The position numbers were made by a program, and so were the translations under genes. From Lutibacter agarilyticus (lineage in GTDB: Bacteria > Bacteroidota > Bacteroidia > Flavobacteriales > Flavobacteriaceae), in the NCBI RefSeq assembly GCF_900188235.1, contig NZ_FZNT01000003.1, positions 372,001 through 436,000 on the forward strand: a stretch of 64,000 nucleotides of DNA, read 5' to 3'. The first letter of the stretch is position 1. Every line of letters begins with the position of its first letter. The notes under the pieces were generated by a model, which was given only the letters and a program-made list of their open reading frames with translations, was not told the DNA's origin and made no database searches. Shown here in pieces: positions 28,132 to 35,707 of this stretch.

Positions 28132-28350
28132 TTAATGAATACTAGAAACTAGCTCTTTTATTTTCAAAGCTTTTTCAAAATGATTGAGTTTGTGGGTTTG
28201 TATCCACCAAGTTGCAACTTCCATTAACAACTCTGGATTGTCATTTTTATTTGCAAAAAAAGCGTAGAATGATAATCCTACATTGGTTCCTTTCTTTGCA
28301 ATTTTATCGTTACAAACCGTTATTATTTTTTGTTTCATTTCCTCATTCAT
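28132..28350 (-). CDS. Small conserved protein, possibly DUF6500
   Basis: A 72-residue soluble protein with no signal peptide and no recognised catalytic motif. The sequence, including GLSFYAFFANKNDNPELLM and ATWWIQTHKL, looks like a compact helical domain and resembles what I remember of the DUF6500 family. It begins with ATG six bases after the stop codon of the S37 peptidase gene, so the two are probably co-transcribed. The function is unknown. Confidence 0.7.
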   Translation of the reverse strand: MNEEMKQKIITVCNDKIAKKGTNVGLSFYAFFANKNDNPELLMEVATWWIQTHKLNHFEKALKIKELVSSIH

Positions 28351-28356
28351 CTGAAA

Positions 28357-29679
28357 CTAATCTTCTAAAGGATAAATAGTAGTACTGTAGCCCATCCATT
28401 TTTGCAATTTATCATAAATTAACTGCTGATCTTCTTTTGAAAAATCTTTAATTCGTGTTTTATGCGAACCTGCTTTTAATACCATTTTTAAAGCATCTAC
28501 ATGTGGTTTTGGATTAGGAGCACAAGCACCCCAAGGATCATATTCACCGTAAATATATAAAATTTGCTTCCCTTTATTTTCAGCAAAATCGCGCACTTCT
28601 TTTATATAATTTGGATTGTAAGTTAAATCTGTATCTTTAGGTGCAAATCGTTTATTAGTTGGGTTATGAACTACTTTCAATAAATCTTTTACAGGTGCTG
28701 TATCAAAACCATAATACCCCAATTCAATCATATGCTGGTAGTAAGAAGGCAATAAATCTTCATACGTTTTATCATTGTAAAAGTTGATCCCAACAACACT
28801 ATTAATATAATCAAACAATTCTTTTGCAGTTGCATTACCGTTTGGAATATTATCACATTCGCCTCTCCATTGCCAAAATGAAAACGGAAATTCTAACACC
28901 GCATATTCCAACGCTTCTTCTCTAGAAAGTTGCGTAAAACTCATATTTTTTAAGGTTGCATAACTTGTGATTTCCTGTAAAACTGAATCTCTATTTTCTA
29001 AAACTTGTCGTTGATATTCTATAATTTTGGTTCTACAAGCATCACTACCAACAGTGTTAATTAATTCTTGAGTTCTAGGATCTTCTTGAGTGTTTATTAA
29101 TGGCGCTACATACGGAACTGCAACTCTTACATCCCAAGGATATTTTGCTTTATAAATTAAAACCGTTTCACCGCCTTTACTTATCCCTGTTGAAACCCAT
29201 TTCCCTGTATACAAATATCTTAATTTGGTCACTAATTTATGATAATCTTCAACCGCCTGATCATTTGTTAAATATTCCCAAGGAATGGTATCTGGTCGTG
29301 ATTTTCCATAAAAACGATATTCAACCTGCACCTGATTTCCTTTTAAAATTTTACTCATTTCATACGTTCTAGGTCGCGCATTATAACCTTCGGTTACTAA
29401 CACCACAGGAGCATCTTCATCAATATGTGAAATATAAACATAATGTTTAAAAGTACCTGCTTCCAGATTTTTATGATCTAACGGTTGATTTAACACCAAT
29501 TGATAGGCTTTGCTAAAATGGTCTTTTGCTTCCATTTTTGTAATTTCAGCGTCTGGAAATAATTTTTCTAATTCCTGTTGAAAGGTTAAAATTTCTACAG
29601 GATCTAATTTTATAGTTCTACAACTTATAATACTAACACTTATAGCTACAAATAACAGAATGGACTTATACAATTTCAT
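28357..29679 (-). CDS. S37 family (PS-10-like) secreted serine peptidase lipoprotein
   Basis: A 440-residue alpha/beta-hydrolase peptidase. The N-terminus is a lipoprotein signal (SIISC, Cys20), so it is expected to be anchored in the envelope. The hydrolase part shows NQPLDHKN, VEYRFYGKSRP, the nucleophile elbow STGISKGGET, and YIYGEYDPWGACAP near the acid residue, with GSHKTRI supplying the likely His. This pattern matches peptidase family S37, known from a Streptomyces tripeptidyl aminopeptidase. It adds to the extracytoplasmic peptide-degrading enzymes in the window. The small gene at 28132 follows directly. Confidence 0.85.
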   Translation of the reverse strand: MKLYKSILLFVAISVSIISCRTIKLDPVEILTFQQELEKLFPDAEITKMEAKDHFSKAYQLVLNQPLDHKNLEAGTFKHYVYISHIDEDAPVVLVTEGYNARPRTYEMSKILKGNQVQVEYRFYGKSRPDTIPWEYLTNDQAVEDYHKLVTKLRYLYTGKWVSTGISKGGETVLIYKAKYPWDVRVAVPYVAPLINTQEDPRTQELINTVGSDACRTKIIEYQRQVLENRDSVLQEITSYATLKNMSFTQLSREEALEYAVLEFPFSFWQWRGECDNIPNGNATAKELFDYINSVVGINFYNDKTYEDLLPSYYQHMIELGYYGFDTAPVKDLLKVVHNPTNKRFAPKDTDLTYNPNYIKEVRDFAENKGKQILYIYGEYDPWGACAPNPKPHVDALKMVLKAGSHKTRIKDFSKEDQQLIYDKLQKWMGYSTTIYPLED

Positions 29680-29759
29680 ATATTATTTTTAAAAACTTTA
29701 ATTTAAGACAACTGATAAGAAACAACCAACTTTATTAACTTCGTCTTATGAGATATCAA

Positions 29760-29767
29760 CAAAAATA
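29760..29767 (-). promoter_or_regulatory. -7 box upstream of the S37 gene
   Basis: TATTTTTG on the minus strand, 80 bases before the ATG at 29679; no clear -33 partner. The rest of the 185-base gap shows nothing else. Confidence 0.3.
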
Positions 29768-29864
29768 ATGATAAATAATACATTGGTTATATTTGTGATT
29801 ACATTTATGAAAATATTAAGTTTTTCTGATTGAGACTTCAGTATTCCTAACAATGAATTGCATT

Positions 29865-31445
29865 TTACAATTTACTTTTAGTGCTTACTCCATTTACCAA
29901 GCGAGAAATCCCTAACGAGTTTTCATTTTTTAATTCGTTTGGCAATAATTCATTGGGCCAATTTTGATAACTAAACGGTCGTACCCAACGTTTGATAGAT
30001 TCAGTACCAACTGCTGTAAATCTGCTATCGGTTGAAGCAGGATAAGGACCGCCGTGTACCATTGCTGGACACACTTCAACACCTGTAGGAACTCCGTTAA
30101 AAATTATTCTTCCCACTCTATTTTTAAGTGCATTCACAATTGAGGTATAATCTTCAATTTCATTTTCAGCCAAAATTGTTCCAGTTAATTGTCCTTCTAA
30201 ATTTGAAATAATCATTGCTAGCTCTTCTTTATTTTTGCATTGAACAACCATTGAAAACGGTCCAAAAACTTCTTGATGTAACTTGGTGTTTTCTAAAAAA
30301 GTAGCTCCTTCAACAGTTGTAATTAATTGCCTTCCATAATTGGGTGCAACTTCACCGGTGAATTCTGAGCTAATTTTCAATCCTTTCTGCACAAGCATTG
30401 TTGCTTTGTTACTTTCATAAGCGCCAATAATAGTTGGATGCAACATACAATTTGGTTCATGCTGCACAATCTCTTCAGATAAAACTTGTATGAAATTAGA
30501 TAAATCGTTGCCTTTAATTCCTAAAATTAAACCCGGATTGGTACAAAATTGTCCTGAGCCTAAAGTAATTGAACTGGCATAAGTTTTTGCCCAATCAGCC
30601 CCTTTTAGTTTAGCCGCCTTTGGTAAAAGTATTACAGGATTTATGCTTCCCATTTCTGCAAATACAGGAATTGGCTCATCTCGTTGTGTAGCCAGATTAT
30701 ACAAAGCCCTACCTCCTTGAATACTACCTGTAAAACCTACCGCTTTTACTTTTGGGTTTTTAACCAACGAAATGCCTACTTGAATACCGCTACTATTTAA
30801 ATTTGAAAATACGCCGTTTGGCATTCCTGTTATTTCTGCAGCTTTTATAATTGCTGAAGCTACTAATTCACCCGTTCCAGCGTGCATTGGATGTGATTTT
30901 ACAATTACCGGACAACCAGCCGCAAAAGCTGCCGCAGTATCTCCTCCTGCAGTTGAATAAGCCAACGGAAAGTTACTTGCACCAAAAACAACCACAGGAC
31001 CTAAAGCCACTAACATTTTACGAAGATCAACTTTTGGAATTGGAGTACGGTTTGGATTTGCCGTTTCTATAACAGCTTCAACCCAAGAGCCTTCTTTTAC
31101 CAAATTTGCAAATGAATACAGTTGAAAAATTGTTCTTCCTCTTTCAGTAATGGCTCTACTTTCTGGAAAACCTGATTCTAAACAATAGGTTTTTAGTAAT
31201 GTATCTCCCAAATTCTCAATTTGATTTGCTATTTCGTTCAAAAATTCACTTTTTTTATGTCCTGAAACTTTTTGAAATAATTTATATGCCTCAGCTGCTA
31301 ATTCGGTTGCTTGTAGAATTTCTACTTCGGAGGCTTCAACGAATAAAGTATCATTTTCTTTATTAGCTATCGGGTTAAAAGTTTTAAATGTTTTATTACC
31401 TACTGAAGATAATAAGTTTCCAATATAATTTTTACCTGTAATCAT
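29865..31445 (-). CDS. Aldehyde dehydrogenase, probable alpha-ketoglutarate semialdehyde dehydrogenase
   Basis: A 526-residue NAD(P)-dependent aldehyde dehydrogenase. Catalytic Cys301 lies in GSGQFCTNPG, the general-base Glu264 in FAEMGSINP, Asn158 in GASNFP and the cofactor Lys183 in VKSHP. The distinctive FAEMGSINPV and length over 500 fit the 2,5-dioxovalerate (alpha-ketoglutarate semialdehyde) dehydrogenase group, which ends oxidative hydroxyproline or pentose/sugar-acid degradation by making 2-oxoglutarate. Other enzymes of that route (epimerase, D-hydroxyproline oxidase, deaminase) are absent from the window. It is divergent from an AraC regulator that may control it. Substrate is inferred. 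Confidence 0.85.
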   Translation of the reverse strand: MITGKNYIGNLLSSVGNKTFKTFNPIANKENDTLFVEASEVEILQATELAAEAYKLFQKVSGHKKSEFLNEIANQIENLGDTLLKTYCLESGFPESRAITERGRTIFQLYSFANLVKEGSWVEAVIETANPNRTPIPKVDLRKMLVALGPVVVFGASNFPLAYSTAGGDTAAAFAAGCPVIVKSHPMHAGTGELVASAIIKAAEITGMPNGVFSNLNSSGIQVGISLVKNPKVKAVGFTGSIQGGRALYNLATQRDEPIPVFAEMGSINPVILLPKAAKLKGADWAKTYASSITLGSGQFCTNPGLILGIKGNDLSNFIQVLSEEIVQHEPNCMLHPTIIGAYESNKATMLVQKGLKISSEFTGEVAPNYGRQLITTVEGATFLENTKLHQEVFGPFSMVVQCKNKEELAMIISNLEGQLTGTILAENEIEDYTSIVNALKNRVGRIIFNGVPTGVEVCPAMVHGGPYPASTDSRFTAVGTESIKRWVRPFSYQNWPNELLPNELKNENSLGISRLVNGVSTKSKL

Positions 31446-31501
31446 TGTTGAAATGCGTTATAAAGTTACCTGCCTTACTTGAAAGTGTGTTATTTGTTAT
31501 A

Positions 31502-31509
31502 TCAAATAT
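31502..31509 (-). promoter_or_regulatory. -7 box of the ALDH gene, overlapping an inverted repeat
   Basis: TATATTTG on the minus strand, 57 bases before the ATG. It overlaps the inverted repeat at 31491-31508, a candidate operator. No clear -33 TTG. Confidence 0.4.
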
Positions 31510-31518
31510 ATTAATAAT

Positions 31519-31634
31519 TCTTTTGTGTTAGCGATAGCAGTGGTATCCTTATTTGTAATGTGAAGCTTTGTGAAGCTTCACATTACAAATAAGATTTAAC
31601 GAATAGCGCGACCGCTTGCGGAAACACCCAAATA
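31519..31634 (-). repeat. Degenerate intergenic repeat, copy 2, carrying a 46-bp hairpin
   Basis: Read on the minus strand the block begins TATTTGGGTGTTTCC and ends CTAACACAAAAG, matching both ends of copy 1 at 26784. Between the shared segments sits a perfect inverted repeat (31547-31592) absent from copy 1. Confidence 0.65.
31547..31592. repeat. Perfect inverted repeat with 21-bp arms
   Basis: The arm running from CTTATTTG to GAAGCTT (21 bases) is followed by a TGTG loop and its exact complement. Neither side has a long T run, so it is not a typical terminator. It lies inside repeat copy 2. Confidence 0.75.
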
Positions 31635-31724
31635 GTTATTTAAATACACAGTTAAACTTCTAATAAGTTATCATTTATTAATATTATTTTACCTTATAAA
31701 ATTAGTTTTTTTAAAAAAATAGAT

Positions 31725-31732
31725 TAGTTTTG
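31725..31732 (+). promoter_or_regulatory. -7 box of the AraC-family gene
   Basis: TAGTTTTG fits TAnnTTTG and lies 17 bases before the ATG at 31750. Confidence 0.35.
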
Positions 31733-31749
31733 ATTTAGCATTTTATGTT

Positions 31750-32592
31750 ATGAAAGTTTTACCATTTAAAATACCGAAGCCTGACAATATTACTTTATTT
31801 ATTAAAGAGTATAAAGATGAGTCGTTTTATGAAAAATTACACCAACACAAGGAGATACAAATTAGCCTTGTTTTACACGGTGAAGGAACGTATATTATTG
31901 GTGATTGTGTTGGTGATTTTAAACAACATGATATTTTTGTTGTAGGTGAAAACTTGCCGCATGTATTTAAAAGAGATGAAGCCTTTGAGCATAATACTTC
32001 TATGGTTTCTATATTTTTTACGAAGGATTCTTACGGAGAAAACTTTTTCGAACTTCCTGAATTCGAACATTTTACCGACTTTTTTAATAATTTAGAGTTG
32101 GGGTATAAAGTGAATTCTAAAAAAGCTAAATTAACAAAACTATTAACTGATATACAGTACGAAAGCAAATACCGTCAGTTTACTTCATTTTTAGAAATTT
32201 TAAATTTAATAGCAAAAGCAAAAAAACGAAAACTATCATCTTTGATTAATTTGAAAAAATATGCAGGTGATGAAGGAAAGCGTATGAGTGATATTTTTCA
32301 ATACTCTATGGATAATTTTCATAAAGAGGTAAGTTTACATGATGTTGCTAATATTGCGAATATGACACCAAATGCATTTTGCCGTTACTTTAAACAACGA
32401 ACCAACAAAACTTTTGTAAACTTTTTAATTGATATTAGAATTGGGAACGCTTGTAAGTTGTTGACTAAAAAAAATGATTTAAGTATTACCGAAATTTCCT
32501 ACAAATCTGGGTTTAATAATTTGGCTAATTTTAATCGAAAGTTTAAAGCGATTAAAGGGATTACGCCTTCAGAATACCGTAAAAAACATTAA
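31750..32592 (+). CDS. AraC-family transcriptional regulator
   Basis: A 280-residue regulator. The first 160 or so residues form a cupin-like ligand-sensing domain (LHQHKEIQISLVLHGEGTY, with the typical His-rich strand), and the last 100 form two helix-turn-helix units (about 180-280) ending in GFNNLANFNRKFKAIKGITP and EYRKK, the AraC signature. It is divergent from the aldehyde dehydrogenase gene and is the best candidate for its regulator, probably sensing a metabolite of the same pathway; that is inference from position. Its last four bases overlap the convergent MmcQ-like gene. Confidence 0.92.
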   Translation: MKVLPFKIPKPDNITLFIKEYKDESFYEKLHQHKEIQISLVLHGEGTYIIGDCVGDFKQHDIFVVGENLPHVFKRDEAFEHNTSMVSIFFTKDSYGENFFELPEFEHFTDFFNNLELGYKVNSKKAKLTKLLTDIQYESKYRQFTSFLEILNLIAKAKKRKLSSLINLKKYAGDEGKRMSDIFQYSMDNFHKEVSLHDVANIANMTPNAFCRYFKQRTNKTFVNFLIDIRIGNACKLLTKKNDLSITEISYKSGFNNLANFNRKFKAIKGITPSEYRKKH

Positions 32593-32945
32593 AGAAAGCC
32601 TAACTCTTTTTGTTTTTTCTTTGTCATTCCTTTTACAACCAAATCGTACGAATGGTCTATTAGTTCAATAATTAATTCATTAGAAATATAGCCTTCAATA
32701 GTAACAGTATTCCAATGTTTTTTACTCATATGGAAACCTGCAATTACATCTTCGTGAGCTTCTCTTAATTGAATTGCTTTTTCAGGATCGCATTTTAAAT
32801 TAACTTTAGTTGGTTGATGTTCTAATCCGGTTAGTGCAAACATTTTTTCAGCAACTTTAAAAACCAAGGTTGTTTCATCAAAAGGAAAACACTCTGTTAC
32901 ATATTTTTTTGACAAGCAATAGTCTCTAAATTCTTCTATATTCAT
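32589..32945 (-). CDS. MmcQ/YjbR family protein
   Basis: A 118-residue cytoplasmic protein of the MmcQ/YjbR family (CyaY-like fold, DNA-binding suggested). Typical features are an N-terminal EEFRDYCLSKKYVTECFPFD, KVAEKMFALTGL, the phosphate-like strand VNLKCDPEKA, and HMSKKHWNTV before the C-terminal helix. Length matches the family. It is the last gene of hemW - DUF4230 - mmcQ, eight bases after its neighbour, and overlaps the AraC gene by four bases tail to tail. The function is unsettled in the literature. Confidence 0.87.
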   Translation of the reverse strand: MNIEEFRDYCLSKKYVTECFPFDETTLVFKVAEKMFALTGLEHQPTKVNLKCDPEKAIQLREAHEDVIAGFHMSKKHWNTVTIEGYISNELIIELIDHSYDLVVKGMTKKKQKELGFL

Positions 32946-32952
32946 AATTTAG

Positions 32953-33561
32953 TTAATTATTTAAATCCTTTTTATTTTCAGGTAAAACCAAATGTGTGTA
33001 CACAAATTTCCAACCAGCAGTTTCTAATAATTTTTCAATCATTTCAATTGAATCTAGTGCTTCTTTTTTTGCCGAAATAAGCAACCCACTTTCTGGAATT
33101 TTATCAATAATAAAATCTTTAGCTTCTTTATTTAATTCTGTTAAATCATCAGCCTTAAACTTATTAAAAAAACCGTCTTTTTTATCAAAGTATTTTACAT
33201 CTGTTTCAACCGATAATATTTTTGGTTCAGGAAATTGAGTCAATAAAATTTCTTTAGATTGATTTTTTGATTCTAATTTAATTTGAGATAAATCGTACCC
33301 AATATGCACTTTGGCCTTAATTAATAAAATTGCCTTTTTTTTGGAGATAAAAAATTTAAGAAAATGCTTCTTTTTATCTTCATATTGATAAATTTCGGCA
33401 AATTCTCCTTCCACAGAAATCAAATTACAAACACTTTTAATTTTCTGAATTAATATTTCAGATTGTTTTACAGTTTGCTTTTCACTTACCTTCCATTTAA
33501 AATAAGTAATACCTAAATATGCTAAAACGGCACCTAATAAAGACCCTAAAAATATATCCAT
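32953..33561 (-). CDS. DUF4230 domain protein, membrane-anchored
   Basis: A 202-residue protein with one N-terminal hydrophobic helix (about 3-22) and a soluble part that matches the DUF4230 pattern, including LISVEGEFAEIYQYEDKKK and KAKVHIGYDLSQI. It is predicted to be tethered to the inner membrane with the domain outside the lipid. I start it at the ATG 33561 (MDIFLGSLLG); a longer version would need TTG at 33579. It lies between hemW and the mmcQ gene in one transcription unit. The function is unknown. Confidence 0.82.
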   Translation of the reverse strand: MDIFLGSLLGAVLAYLGITYFKWKVSEKQTVKQSEILIQKIKSVCNLISVEGEFAEIYQYEDKKKHFLKFFISKKKAILLIKAKVHIGYDLSQIKLESKNQSKEILLTQFPEPKILSVETDVKYFDKKDGFFNKFKADDLTELNKEAKDFIIDKIPESGLLISAKKEALDSIEMIEKLLETAGWKFVYTHLVLPENKKDLNN

Positions 33562-33584
33562 AGTAATCAAAGATAACAAATGTA

Positions 33585-34724
33585 TTAGATTATAAACAAA
33601 TCACTTGCAATACCATCGGCTAAAAACTTACCTTTTTTGGTAGTTAATAAAACGCTAACTAAATCAGGGTTATTTTTAATTTGCAACAAACCATTTTTAA
33701 TAAAAGGCGCTGCATTTATTTTTAACTTTTGAAGAAATTCTGAACCAAAGTCTGTTTCTATTTTAGTAAATGAAACACCCCAAATGGTTCTTAAGCCTGT
33801 CATAATATACTCGTTATACCTATTTTCTACTGAAAGTTCTTCAACAGTTATTGGTAAAATATTAGCTTCTAAAGACTTTATATATTTTGCATTGTTTGAA
33901 ATATTCCAAGCGCGCTCGGTTCCATTAAAAGAATGCGCTGACGGACCAATACCTAAATAGTTTTCGCCCAACCAATAAGAAGTATTGTGCTTTGAAAAAT
34001 AAGCAGGTTTACCAAAATTTGAAATTTCATAATGTACAAATCCCTGTTTTTGGGTTTGGGAAACCAACAGATTAAAATGTTCCAAGGCTAAATTTTCATC
34101 AACAGGGGCAACTTTTCCTTTTTTAATAAAACTTGCTAATGCTGTTTTTTCTTCAACCGTTAAGGCATAACTTGAAATGTGTGGCACTCCAAATTCAAAA
34201 GCTATTTTTAAATTTTCGAGCCATTTTTTTGCGCTCATATTTGGCACTCCGTAAATTAAATCGATGGTAATATTGTCGAAATATTTTAGGGCTTCTTTTA
34301 AGCACTTTTTAGATTCTTCAGCTGTATGCGCCCTATTCATAAACTTTAAATCGTCTTCAAAGAAAGATTGAATTCCTATACTTAGACGGTTAATCTGTAA
34401 TTTTGATAGTTCAAGTATTTTTTCAGAAGTTAAATCGTCTGGGTTAGCTTCTAGTGTAATTTCAGCATTTTCAATTACCGTATAATTTGAATAAATAACC
34501 TCAAAAATCTCATGTAATTCCTTTGAATTCAAAATACTTGGAGTTCCTCCTCCAAAATAAATGGTTTTTATTGCTTCGTTACCAAATTCATGTTTTCTTA
34601 GTACAAGTTCTTTTTTTATTGCAAGTAGCAACTCATTTTTCTTTTTTAATGAAGTAGAAAAGTGAAAATCGCAATAGTAACATGCTTGTTTACAGAAAGG
34701 TATATGAATGTAAATTCCGGCCAA
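33585..34724 (-). CDS. hemW: Radical SAM protein HemW (heme chaperone, CPDH-like), TTG start
   Basis: HemW is a radical-SAM protein related to oxygen-independent coproporphyrinogen III oxidase (HemN) but thought to deliver heme. The N-terminal block IYIHIPFCKQACYYCDF has the C-x3-C-x2-C cluster motif followed by Phe, and IYFGGGTPS is the SAM-binding region; a HemW C-terminal domain follows (about 300-375). The family start is usually MAGIYIHIPFC, which here corresponds to TTG at 34724 (379 residues); another TTG at 34748 would add eight residues, and there is no ATG. It heads a run with the DUF4230 and MmcQ-like genes. Confidence 0.9.
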   Translation of the reverse strand: MAGIYIHIPFCKQACYYCDFHFSTSLKKKNELLLAIKKELVLRKHEFGNEAIKTIYFGGGTPSILNSKELHEIFEVIYSNYTVIENAEITLEANPDDLTSEKILELSKLQINRLSIGIQSFFEDDLKFMNRAHTAEESKKCLKEALKYFDNITIDLIYGVPNMSAKKWLENLKIAFEFGVPHISSYALTVEEKTALASFIKKGKVAPVDENLALEHFNLLVSQTQKQGFVHYEISNFGKPAYFSKHNTSYWLGENYLGIGPSAHSFNGTERAWNISNNAKYIKSLEANILPITVEELSVENRYNEYIMTGLRTIWGVSFTKIETDFGSEFLQKLKINAAPFIKNGLLQIKNNPDLVSVLLTTKKGKFLADGIASDLFII

Positions 34725-34839
34725 TGGGTTGTTTTTTAGATAAATCAAATGTACACTTTTATTTAAAAAAACTAGAAACGTGATTTAAGTTACCTATTTT
34801 GTAAAAACAGTATTGTAAATTTGAGAAAACCGAACTGTT

Positions 34840-35127
34840 ATGTACACCTATATTGTATCTTTTAAAGTAAAAGAAGGCGAAGGTATATCCTTTGTTGAAC
34901 TGCAAAAATTTGAAGAATTAACTGAAGCTAAACCAGCTGGTTTGGATCATTTTCATATTTTTAAAGACCAAAATGAAGAAAATCGCTTTTTTTTAGTTGA
35001 ATATTGGGCCTCAAAAGAAGATCGTTTAAAAATGGAAGCTTCAAAAGAGTACCAGTTGTTTCGTGAGCATAGAAAACTCGTAGTTGAGAAAAAATATGAA
35101 ACGTATGAGTGTGATGTAATTATCTAA
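34840..35127 (+). CDS. Antibiotic biosynthesis monooxygenase (ABM)-like small protein
   Basis: A 95-residue protein of ferredoxin-like ABM type: MYTYIVSFKVKEGEG begins the first strand, and the His-containing DHFHIFKDQNEENRFFLVEYW and the C-terminal helix and strand follow the usual layout. Such proteins are small oxygenases or heme-degrading or signalling proteins; the substrate is not evident. It is an isolated single gene, one base from the convergent ruvC. There is no signal peptide. Confidence 0.78.
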   Translation: MYTYIVSFKVKEGEGISFVELQKFEELTEAKPAGLDHFHIFKDQNEENRFFLVEYWASKEDRLKMEASKEYQLFREHRKLVVEKKYETYECDVII

Positions 35128-35128
35128 T

Positions 35129-35683
35129 TTACTTTTTTACTCTTTTTTCGTTTTGCTTTACAAATGAAGCCCAGCCTGTGTAATTTTTATCGACTGTGGC
35201 TTTTCCGCTATTGTAAAAATGACAAACAGCAGCTGCTAAACCATCGGTAGAATCTAGGTTTGTTGGTAATTCTTTAATTTTCAATAAACTTTGTAACATT
35301 TTGGCAACCTGTTCTTTACTTGCATTTCCGTTACCCGTAATGGCCATTTTAATTTTTTTGGGGGAATATTCGGTAATAGGAACTTCACGCGATAAACCAG
35401 CAGCCATTGCTACACCTTGAGCTCTCCCTAATTTTAACATAGATTGTACATTTTTCCCAAAAAAAGGCGCTTCAATTGCAATCTCATCAGGATGATAAGT
35501 CTCAATTAAATGAATGGTGCGTTCAAAAATTAATTTCAGTTTTACATAATGGTCGGAATACTTTTTCAGCATCAATTCATCTAACCGAATTAACTCCATT
35601 TTTTTATTTACAACTTTAATCAATCCAAACCCCATAATGGTTGTTCCTGGATCTATGCCTAATATGATTTTTTCTGAACTCAA
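35129..35683 (-). CDS. ruvC: Crossover junction endodeoxyribonuclease RuvC
   Basis: RuvC resolves Holliday junctions made by recombination and moved by RuvAB. The 184-residue protein begins ILGIDPGTTIMGFGL with the first catalytic Asp, then AIEAPFFGKN (Glu) and STDGLAAAVCHF (acidic pair) in the RNase H-like fold. Length is close to the 173 of E. coli. ruvA and ruvB are not here. A -7 box for it lies inside the divergently transcribed membrane-protein gene at 35725. Confidence 0.95.
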   Translation of the reverse strand: MSSEKIILGIDPGTTIMGFGLIKVVNKKMELIRLDELMLKKYSDHYVKLKLIFERTIHLIETYHPDEIAIEAPFFGKNVQSMLKLGRAQGVAMAAGLSREVPITEYSPKKIKMAITGNGNASKEQVAKMLQSLLKIKELPTNLDSTDGLAAAVCHFYNSGKATVDKNYTGWASFVKQNEKRVKK

Positions 35684-35707
35684 TTATTTGTTTATTTGTA
35701 AAACCAA

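Larger units (their letters stand above)
31446..31749. other. Divergent intergenic region between ALDH and AraC genes
   Basis: A 304-base spacer holding -7 boxes for both genes, an 18-bp inverted repeat at 31491-31508 (TATTTG-N6-CAAATA), and repeat copy 2 with its long hairpin. Confidence 0.6.
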
